Positions 50,859 to 59,100 of a DNA stretch of 64,000 bases are shown here, piece after piece; position 1 is the stretch's first letter, and every line of letters starts with the position of its first letter. The position numbers and the translations under genes were made by a program. This DNA is from an uncultured Christensenellaceae bacterium. GTDB lineage: Bacteria > Bacillota > Clostridia > Christensenellales > Borkfalkiaceae. The stretch lies in NCBI GenBank assembly GCA_910588685.1, contig CAJUPX010000006.1, positions 1 to 64,000 of the forward strand, written 5' to 3'. The notes beneath the pieces are model-generated. The model worked only from the letters and a program-made list of their open reading frames with translations. It was not told where the DNA came from and made no database searches.

Positions 50859-52608
50859 CTATATTCTCCGATTTTCCGTTAAGATAAATATTTTTGACAG
50901 TTATCCGTTCTACTTCTTCGGGCAGTTGCACATTTATTGTATATCCCTTTTCATTATAGCCGATATTCAAAAGCCCGTCCGTGAACACGCGGCAGAAAAG
51001 TCCGCTCTCTGCGGAAAGATGCCGCATACCGCCCTCGGGATAAGCCTCTACCGCATAAGGAACGTGCTCGCCTAATAGCCGTATTTTGCAAAACTCTTTC
51101 AGCCTTGCCCACGCCTTTTCTTTTTCGCCTGCGCGGAACAGCGTGGCAAGATAATACAGCGCGCTTCTGTCCCATAATGTATTTTCGCCCTCTGTGGAAC
51201 GACAGCTCCCGTCCGTCCACAGTTTTTCGTCTATGCTCTTTAACGTGTCTTTCGCTCGGTTTGTTATGCCCATATAGACTGGCAAACAGTTCCAAGCACG
51301 GATAACGTCGCAACCCTTATGATAGCGATAGGTTTTATACCCCGCCACTTCGCCGCCGAAATATTTTTCGACAGCATTGCCCAACGCCGACTGCAAAGCC
51401 GTTATTTCTTCTGCTTCGTTAAGCTTTCTCATACGCTTTAACAAAACCGCGTAGTTGCCGAGTCCGCCGTATGCAAGAGAAGACGTGTTCAAATTCACGC
51501 CCGAAGATATGCGGTTTTCCAACTCGTCGCTGTCCGAATAAACCACGCCGTCCTCGGTGATATTTCTGCGGATATATTCAACGCACCATTCAAGCGCCTT
51601 TTTCTGATTGTCATCGGGAAGTCTGCCCTGCGTCAACAATACGCGCGAAAGCCCGTACAGGTACATTTCCGCGTCCCCCCTGTCGCCTGCGCAACCGAAG
51701 TTATCCGCACCGCCGCAAATTATACTGCTGGGAATGGGCAAATACGCATCGTTAAAATACGGATAATACCAACCGTATATATTTCGGGTCGCCTCCGCCT
51801 CTTTTTTATCGCCCGTGAACGCAAACCACGGGGCAACGTATTCGCACTGGTCGTTGCACCATATCGCCGCATAATAGGCAAGCCCGCCGGGGTTATGGAT
51901 AAGTCCCTTGAAGGTGCGACACAATCCTTCTGCGGCACGGAGCTTCGCAAATGCAAACATAGTATCCACGGTATCATTCCCCGTAGATAAATCGCATTGC
52001 AAAAGGACCTCCTTTACGCGCGCACGCCGTTTTTCAAGCGGGGCGTTTTCGCGCGGAATATCCTTGTTTGCATACCGCGCCGTATACGCGAATGTCAGCG
52101 TTAACCGCTCCCCTGCTCCTATCGGACGGCAAGGAGCAGGGCACGAACATTCAAAATTGACATAGCCCTCACAGGTAAGGCGCACATCTATTCTTTTAAG
52201 CTCTTCCCACTTCGGCGATACTTCTTCTGTTCCGCTGTTGCAAAGCTCCACCTGCTCGTAAAAGACAGGCAATTCCACAGACGGAAAAAACCTACGCGCA
52301 ACCGTCAACTCTCCCGCGCGGGAGTATACCGAAAGCACCCCGTCAAATTCCACACGTTCGAACGTTTCATTCGTCTGAAACGCAATCGGACTTTTATCCG
52401 TTTCGGGATAGTAGGTTGCGCAAGTATTATTCGGTTGCGTACGGAAATTTGGAAATGCAAACTGCCGTTTGTAATACGGCCCGCCGTTTTGTACGCCGTA
52501 GGTTATGACACAGGCAACCTGCTCGCCGCCCGTTTCGATACGGTCGGAATGCCCCTCAAAATTTTCGCTTGCGATTCTTTTTTTATTCTCGGCTATATAC
52601 CAGCGCAT
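50845..52608 (-). CDS. Putative six-hairpin (alpha/alpha toroid) glycosidase, family not assigned
   Basis: The 587-residue cytosolic protein has an N-terminal beta-sandwich-like region of about 200 residues. A helical domain follows, rich in Trp/Asp/Glu motifs typical of six-hairpin glycosidases: HNPGGLAYYAAIWCNDQCEY, DNFGCAGDRGDAEMYLYG, GENTLWDRSALYYLATL. A short C-terminal strand region ends it. These features recall GH78, GH95 and GH63 relatives, but I cannot place it in a family. Acidic residues at WCNDQCE or AGDRGDAE are candidate catalysts. AAGGAA precedes the start. It lies between GH31 (8 bases) and GH78 (overlap), so it should act on the same oligosaccharide. Confidence 0.7.
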   Translation of the reverse strand: MRWYIAENKKRIASENFEGHSDRIETGGEQVACVITYGVQNGGPYYKRQFAFPNFRTQPNNTCATYYPETDKSPIAFQTNETFERVEFDGVLSVYSRAGELTVARRFFPSVELPVFYEQVELCNSGTEEVSPKWEELKRIDVRLTCEGYVNFECSCPAPCRPIGAGERLTLTFAYTARYANKDIPRENAPLEKRRARVKEVLLQCDLSTGNDTVDTMFAFAKLRAAEGLCRTFKGLIHNPGGLAYYAAIWCNDQCEYVAPWFAFTGDKKEAEATRNIYGWYYPYFNDAYLPIPSSIICGGADNFGCAGDRGDAEMYLYGLSRVLLTQGRLPDDNQKKALEWCVEYIRRNITEDGVVYSDSDELENRISSGVNLNTSSLAYGGLGNYAVLLKRMRKLNEAEEITALQSALGNAVEKYFGGEVAGYKTYRYHKGCDVIRAWNCLPVYMGITNRAKDTLKSIDEKLWTDGSCRSTEGENTLWDRSALYYLATLFRAGEKEKAWARLKEFCKIRLLGEHVPYAVEAYPEGGMRHLSAESGLFCRVFTDGLLNIGYNEKGYTINVQLPEEVERITVKNIYLNGKSENIDVKR

Positions 52609-52616
52609 ATATTTCC

Positions 52617-55130
52617 TTATAAATAAAATTTGATTTCATAGCTTTGGTTTACGTCGGCGGTGAACGTAATATTCTCACACCCGCCGTCCGGCGCATCCGC
52701 ACAAGTGTTCAGCGGGAACGCCCCGGCGTGTTTCGCCGCGCGTACTATTTCTACTTCCTTGCCGTTTACCGTAGCCCTTACAGCTTTTTCTCCGCTTAAC
52801 ACGTGGCGCTTAACAGTAATTTCGCGGGTATTAAAGCACTTGCCGCCGTCAAACTTGCCCTGCGCTTTATCTATATTTATTACGTATGCGTTGCACTCTT
52901 TGCAGTAGTACGACTTATAATCGGTCTTTCTGAACTGCCCGAGCTTATACGCCGTCGTTTCCGTGTCGTCCTCGTACAAATAGCCGCTGTCTGAAGCGCA
53001 TTTATCCGAATAGTAATCCAGAACGAGTTTATCCCACTTCTGAATTTTTGTATTGTGCGCCTCGTACGCAAGCGGTATTACCGCGCCCAAACGGACAAAC
53101 AAGGGCATTTCGCGCAAGCCGTATCCTCTCTTAACAATCTTTCCGCCCGAATACGTTTTTCCACTGAATACGTCCAGCCACTTGCCCGCGGGCAGATACG
53201 TCTTATATTCATCGGTACGCCTCACAATTTTTTTAGCTAACAATTCGCAACAAGCCTCGCCGCCCGCTTGAAAATATTCTATTTCGATTTTATATTCCCT
53301 GTCTGATTCAAGCCGTTTTAAATCCCAGACCCACGCTGCGTGAAGCGTCTTGTCCTCCAATACCTTTTCGCCGTCAATAAAGACGGTTGCGCCGTCGTCG
53401 CAACGGATATACAATTCTACGGGGTCGGCAAATTTCAAAACAGTTGAAAACCGCGCCGAAAAGTCGTACACTGGCACGCCGGCTTCCGGCGAAGTATGGT
53501 TGAGAACAATATCAAGAGTTTTATATTCCGCCGTTGCTATCGGCTCGCCTTGCAATTCTCTTCCGTTATAATATGTTGCTTTCACCTTCTCAACATAACA
53601 CTTTTTATCGATTGCCCAAGGACGGTTGCCGCCCATAGGCGATATTAAAACGTTATTGCCTAGCATATACTCGCTGTCGCACTTCAAAGCGCGTTTATCT
53701 TTGGGATATTCCCAGCCCAATCCCTTAAAAATCGGTAAACCGTATTCATAGCTTTCATACGCGCTTTTATAAATTGACGGCATTAATCTGTATCTTAAAT
53801 TGTTATATTCGCGCACAATATTCAGCGTTTCTTCGTCGTAAACCCACGGTTCGCGGGTTCGTACTACCACGTTTGTGCAGTGCGGACGGAATACGGGCGA
53901 AAGCGTGCCGTACTGCATCCAGCGGATAAACAGTTCTTTATCCGGGTTGCCGATATGCCCGCCGCAGTCTGAGTTAAGATAAGGAATAGCATTATTGCCG
54001 CACTTTATGATATTATCCACTTCCTGCGAAATAACTCCCGCTTCGGAGCCTATATCGCCAGTCCACTGTATGGAATAGCGGTGCGACGCGCTGTCTTTAA
54101 TCCCCAAATAACTGCCCGTAGACACGTCTACGGCATTGCCCATTATTACGGGACGGCGGTACACTTCTTTATTGCCCGACTGCTTTTGATAATGGTGACG
54201 GGTGATATCCTCAAAGAGATACAGCCCCATAGTTTCGTGAGGGACATCCGCCGAGGGTGAAATGAGCTTTGTGGGCCAGTTTCTGTCGTACCACCATATA
54301 TCCAGACCCTTTTCCATTAAAGATTGCAAATTTTTCTCGCGGTAGGCAATCTCTTCAGGCGCGAAAACCTGTTTGCCGTCCACAGGTTCGGGGTGGTCGT
54401 TGAACATTACCTCCACGCCGTGTTCGTGCGCAAAGTCCAAAAACCTCTTCATATCGGGGAAGAGCCCGGTGTTGATATCGTAGCCCCAGCCGTGCTCGCA
54501 CGAACGCCAGTCCGTGTCTATTACCATTACGTCCAAAGGCACGTTGTTTTTTTCGTAGTCTAAAATAAGCTGCTTTGCTTCTTCTTCGGTGTAAGCGTAA
54601 TACTTACTGTTCCAGCCGCCCAAAGTGGAAAGGCGCACAAGCTCGGGCTTGCCCGTTAGCTCTACATACAGCTTACGCAAAAGTTTTGCGTTATTTTCGC
54701 AAAGCAATAAATAAATATCCTGTACGTTTTCCTCAACGGTATATTCGCCGCTTCTGTCCGCGGAATAACCGCCCTCGGGAACTATAACGCGCGGAGTATC
54801 GGAAACAGCAAACAATTCAGGCGTTTTATCCAAAGGCGGAAGCTCGCCGCTGTTTTTCAGTTTTTTATAAGTATAAACCTTTTTCCCGTTTTTTTCAATT
54901 CTTACGCCCGTAAGAGACTTTGCGTTTTCGGGTATATATAATTTGTATTCGCCGAAGAATACCGCGTTATCTTCCCGCGAGTATGCAACTTCGTTGTTTT
55001 CATATTCAGTTTTGTTTGGGATAAAAAAAGTATTTTTATCGCAGAATTTTCCGTTTTTGCCGTATTCGATACGGACGATGTTTTCACTTAATAGCTGTAC
55101 TCTGATGTTTCCTGAAATAATCTGTTCCAT
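52617..55130 (-). CDS. GH31-family alpha-glycosidase with inserted PA14-like domain
   Basis: The 837-residue enzyme has an N-terminal beta-sandwich (about 1-160) and a barrel with GLDIWWYDRNWP (nucleophile Asp282) and IQWTGDIGSE (acid/base Asp359). DVMVIDTDWR and SDCGGHIG are further GH31 blocks. A PA14-like beta domain (about 545-635, VELYIRCDDGATVFIDGEKV) is inserted before the C-terminal beta domain, as in some alpha-xylosidases and alpha-galactosidases. No signal peptide. It cleaves an alpha-linked glucose, xylose or galactose; which is not evident. AGAGGT precedes the start at 55130. It is the first cytosolic hydrolase after the two lipoprotein genes of the operon. Confidence 0.88.
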   Translation of the reverse strand: MEQIISGNIRVQLLSENIVRIEYGKNGKFCDKNTFFIPNKTEYENNEVAYSREDNAVFFGEYKLYIPENAKSLTGVRIEKNGKKVYTYKKLKNSGELPPLDKTPELFAVSDTPRVIVPEGGYSADRSGEYTVEENVQDIYLLLCENNAKLLRKLYVELTGKPELVRLSTLGGWNSKYYAYTEEEAKQLILDYEKNNVPLDVMVIDTDWRSCEHGWGYDINTGLFPDMKRFLDFAHEHGVEVMFNDHPEPVDGKQVFAPEEIAYREKNLQSLMEKGLDIWWYDRNWPTKLISPSADVPHETMGLYLFEDITRHHYQKQSGNKEVYRRPVIMGNAVDVSTGSYLGIKDSASHRYSIQWTGDIGSEAGVISQEVDNIIKCGNNAIPYLNSDCGGHIGNPDKELFIRWMQYGTLSPVFRPHCTNVVVRTREPWVYDEETLNIVREYNNLRYRLMPSIYKSAYESYEYGLPIFKGLGWEYPKDKRALKCDSEYMLGNNVLISPMGGNRPWAIDKKCYVEKVKATYYNGRELQGEPIATAEYKTLDIVLNHTSPEAGVPVYDFSARFSTVLKFADPVELYIRCDDGATVFIDGEKVLEDKTLHAAWVWDLKRLESDREYKIEIEYFQAGGEACCELLAKKIVRRTDEYKTYLPAGKWLDVFSGKTYSGGKIVKRGYGLREMPLFVRLGAVIPLAYEAHNTKIQKWDKLVLDYYSDKCASDSGYLYEDDTETTAYKLGQFRKTDYKSYYCKECNAYVINIDKAQGKFDGGKCFNTREITVKRHVLSGEKAVRATVNGKEVEIVRAAKHAGAFPLNTCADAPDGGCENITFTADVNQSYEIKFYL

Positions 55131-55159
55131 ATATATTGACCTCTTGGGGTTTAAATTGA

Positions 55160-55189
55160 TTACCCGCGTCGAGCTTACCGGGCGGGTAA
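55160..55189 (-). other. Intercistronic hairpin before the GH31 gene
   Basis: TTACCCGC (55160-55167) pairs with GCGGGTAA (55182-55189). No U-tract follows on the minus strand. It probably separates expression of the lipoprotein genes from that of the hydrolases. Confidence 0.45.
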
Positions 55190-55197
55190 CCGTTTAA
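55187..55197. promoter_or_regulatory. Partial LacI-type site TAACCGTTTAA
   Basis: Eleven of the twelve bases of the starch-locus palindrome TTAACCGTTTAA are present, 57 bases before the GH31 start and overlapping the stem of a hairpin. It may tie the two loci together or be chance. Confidence 0.3.
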
Positions 55198-55198
55198 T

Positions 55199-56131
55199 TT
55201 ACTTTTCGTTAAAAACGCAGCGGGGATTTGCAACACCCCAGCAAACTTCAGCCTTTAACGCCGACTGAGTCCATCCGTCAACCTGCTCGTACTCTCCTAA
55301 TGCAAAACGGTAAAGCGCTTCGTCTTCTCTGAAATTTGCATTGCTTGAAATCAAAATAGGTATGCCGTACTTATCTTCAAAATAGAACGAGCAATTTGTT
55401 CCGTCGCGGACTATGCGCACCCATATTCCGCCTTGCTTTACAAACAGCGTTGTAAACTCGGGATTAACGTCCGTGAGATGTCCCGCCTCAAAGTTTTTAT
55501 ACCGCAAGCCGTTTGCTTTGTCGTATGCAACACCGAAATTATACCAACCGGTATTTTGCAACGTGCATTTTCTGTTTAAATTTACGTTTGTCCAAACCGT
55601 TCCCGTATCAGGAAAATCAGAAAAATCACCGCTCTGCGAAGTCCAACCAATAAAGCACCGTATCGTAAAATTACGTGTTTCGGAATTTGCTCCGGCAGGG
55701 TCAGCCCAACCGTCTGGAAGCTTAACCGGCTCAACGGACGTGTCTAAAAGCTCGTCGTAAGGTATTTGCGAGTTACCGTTATTGTCCTGATAATATCTGC
55801 CGCAAGTGTTACAAAAATAATATCCGTTATAGCCTGCAACCTGCTCTTCATAAAAGTGCATATCGTGCCGCGTTTTAGCTATTTTAACGTCCGCTTCGGC
55901 GGTGGGTTTTGTTGCGTTTTTGTCGGAAAACAGCGCGCCGCAACCGCATTGATAATACGTATAATTTCCCTCTTCAAAACAGGTGGGGTTGCGCCCGTCC
56001 ACCTTTTGCAAATTTGTATGCGCGCAGGCGGCGGGCTTGTCGTTTTCCTTTTGAGCGCCGCAGCCCGCAAAGACTGCCGCGCCTAAAACAAAAACTGTAG
56101 CAATACTCAATAATGCTTTAAATTTTTTCAT
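55199..56131 (-). CDS. Surface lipoprotein of unknown function, rhamnose operon
   Basis: The 310-residue lipoprotein has a signal ending AVFAGC (Cys24). A Cys-rich region follows (about 35-130) with ACAHTNL, a YYQCGCGALF knuckle and a YYFCNTCGRYY knuckle, probably metal-binding. The C-terminal 170 residues are a beta-rich domain with GWYNFGVAYDKAN and GGIWVRIVRDGTNCSFYFED, resembling one unit of the fourfold repeat in the 1565-residue lipoprotein upstream. It has no catalytic motif. AAAGGT precedes the start. Glycan binding at the surface is the likely role, inferred from fold pattern and place. Confidence 0.7.
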   Translation of the reverse strand: MKKFKALLSIATVFVLGAAVFAGCGAQKENDKPAACAHTNLQKVDGRNPTCFEEGNYTYYQCGCGALFSDKNATKPTAEADVKIAKTRHDMHFYEEQVAGYNGYYFCNTCGRYYQDNNGNSQIPYDELLDTSVEPVKLPDGWADPAGANSETRNFTIRCFIGWTSQSGDFSDFPDTGTVWTNVNLNRKCTLQNTGWYNFGVAYDKANGLRYKNFEAGHLTDVNPEFTTLFVKQGGIWVRIVRDGTNCSFYFEDKYGIPILISSNANFREDEALYRFALGEYEQVDGWTQSALKAEVCWGVANPRCVFNEK

Positions 56132-56150
56132 ACATTACCTTTTTAATTTA

Positions 56151-56179
56151 TTGCGGGGCGGCGATATGCCGCCCCGCAA
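56151..56179 (-). other. Strong hairpin between the two operon lipoprotein genes
   Basis: A 12-bp perfect G+C-rich stem (TTGCGGGGCGGC with its complement, five-base loop) follows the large lipoprotein gene by 12 bases. On the minus strand it continues TAAATTAAAAAGG without a T-run, so it is more a stabiliser or attenuator than a full terminator. Confidence 0.6.
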
Positions 56180-56191
56180 ACTGCATTTTAA

Positions 56192-59100
56192 TTATTCCGT
56201 AACGTCGCTTCCGCCCTCTACCGTTGTTGATACTTCGATATTAGAGTACGTAAAGTCGTCACCCGTGGCAAGAAACTTAATATCATTCTTTACGGTGCTG
56301 CCGATAGTCAAATCACCGCCGGAAGAAGGAGCCTCGGCTGCCTGGGTATCCACGTCAAGCTGTACCCATTCCGTGCCGTTCTGCGCATAAATATGTATAA
56401 CGCCGTCCGCACGTACTACTTTTACGTTTAAACCGTCTGCAGAGTAAACCGCTTCGTTTATCCATTTTATCGAGCTGTCGTCGCCGTGCCATTTCTTTTC
56501 ACTGTCAGGGTTAATATCCAGCGAGCCGGGATTAAGCTTAACAACGTCCGCTGCATTAGTTGTACGCAAGAACACAAAGAAACCTATTTCGCCTGCGCCG
56601 AACTGTAAGCCGAAACGGCTTGCCGCCCAGTCGTCGCCGTTCCTTCTCTGCAACGTGTTTTTAACATTGAAGGTAAGCGTAAGATTTTCGGAATTCTGCT
56701 GCTCTTCGGTCAAAACAAGGTCGGCGGATATTGCACGGTGTCCGTTTCTATCGGCTGCGCCGTTGCCCTTGATTGCTATTGTGCCGGCTGTATCGTCTAC
56801 TGTAATTTCATCGGACGAACCGTAAGCAATGGTCTTTTCAAGCTCCGCGCTGACTGCGCCGCCGTCCGCGGGAACGGTAAGCGTAGTTACCTTATATCCG
56901 TAAACGTACACTTCGTATTCGCCGGGAATAAGCTGTGAAACGCCCTCTTTTTTAGTAAACTCGGTTACTGTGCCGTCTTTCTTTGCGGTAAGCTTAATAA
57001 CGCTTTCATCGGTTAAGCCCTCGCCCGTAATTGTTAAATTAACCTCTACGGAAGCTTTTTCCAGAGTTGCAACAACGTTTACGTCGCCCGCCAGAATAAA
57101 CGAATAAGTATATACGTTTCCGTTCTGAGTCCAGCCCGAAGTTACGGTATCATCGCCGATAACAAGCTGTTTAAGCTCGTAATTAGCCGCGGCTGTTACA
57201 GTAACGGTGCATTCCTCGTTTACAAAATACTCCTGCTTGTCGGTTGCGATTGCGCCTGTTTCTTCCGTTGCTACCGCCGCGTTAACGTTTAAGGCGGTTT
57301 GGGGAAGAGCTATTTTTATTTCCGATACGGTGTAATCGGAGCCCATTCCGAGGAATTTTATATCCGTTTCAGCGTTTGCCGCGCAGGAGGTTTCAAAGAA
57401 CTTAATCCAGGCGCCGTCCGCATTGCAGGCAAAGAATTTAATGCTTGCGCCGTTGCGGATTGCACGGATATTTACGCCGTTTGCGCTTTCAGCAAGAGTT
57501 TCAACAAATCCGTAAGCCGCATAGGTGTCCGCATAACCCCACCCGTCGGCACCGAGTTTACAACCCGTAAGCGTATGTAAATCTATCTTGTTGTCATTAA
57601 TATTCCACAAACTGACAGCCACGCCCTTATAACCTGCCAGAGCAATACCGAACGCATTATTCGGGTCATTATTGCCGCCAGCTACTTTAAGATTAAACTC
57701 AAGCTGTACGTTGGTTGCGTTTTTCACCTGATCGGAGAGCGTGAGAGAAGCTTCCGGCACGGAGGAGTTCCAACGATAGAAACCGTCCGTTTTCGTACCT
57801 TTGATTTTCGCGGTATTAATACTGATATCCGTATCCGTAACTTCAACCAACTCATTAAGGTTTACATAAGGCATACCGTGGTCGTCGTAGTTAATCTCTT
57901 CCTCTCTGACAGTAGCTATATCGCCGAATTTTAAGGTAATTTCGGTTGTTTCCTCCGTAATTGTTACAGTTGCCGTGCCGTAGCCGTAGTGTTTGCCGGA
58001 AATACTGAACACATATTCGCCCACATAAACGTCGCCCGTTGCCGAATACGTTCCGTCGCTGTTTTTAGTAAGCTCCAACTCGTAATGATAGTCGCCGTTG
58101 AGTACTAATTTTGAATTTTCTTCAAGCGTTACCTTTTCGTCCGCTTTATCTACAACGTTGATTTTAACGTCGGCTAACGCAGCCTCGGGAGTCTGCTCAA
58201 ATACGGCGTTGACTTTTATATCGCCCGTTACGGTGAAAGTATAAGTATAAACCAAACCGTTCTTTGTCCAGCCTTCCGTTACAGTTTGCGCGTTACCGCC
58301 TTCGCCGATAACGATACTGCTTAAGCGGTATCCGTCCTCAGCCGTAATTGTAAGCGTGCACGCGTCGTTCCAGTAATATTCTTTACCGTAATTTTCCATA
58401 TCGCAAATAATCGAGCCCGCGTCCGCGTTATTTACGGAAGCGTTGTAATCAACCTTAACGCCTTTTGCTACGGCAACTACGATATTCTGGTTTTCCATTA
58501 TATTTGCAATTATCAGGGTGTACCTGACTCTGTTTGCGCCGAGGCTTTCAACCGTAACCGTGCTGAAATCGATTTGCTCGCCGTTTACCGTAATTGCGTT
58601 GGGGAAGTAACTCCAAGCTAAGTCCGCGTTGTCGGTTTCGATTACAAGAGTAGCCATATCGCCCTCTTCTACCGTAGGGTCTACGGTAATTTTATAACCG
58701 TGGCTGTTGTCGCCTGCAAAGTTTGCAACCACGTCAAATTCGGAAACGTCGCTCTCTTTGGGCACGCGTACTTTTATTCCGCTGATTTCGTAGTCGGAGC
58801 CTATACCCATAAATTTAACCATAGTATCGGCGTATTCGTAGCATTCCGCCGTATGTATAACTACCCATTCGTTGCCGTTACGCGCGGTGAATGTAATTTC
58901 AGCGCCGTCACGCTCTACGCGGAAATATGCGCCGCTGCCGTAAATAGCCGTTTCAAGCCATTTTAACGTGCCGTCCTTATCGTCGCCCCAGCCGTCTTCG
59001 CCCAGCCAGGTGCCTTTTAAGTTGTGAACTACAATTCCGTCCTCAGGCTTAGTTGCATCCCAGAAACTCAATGATGCGCCGTTGTGGAATTCGGTCATAG

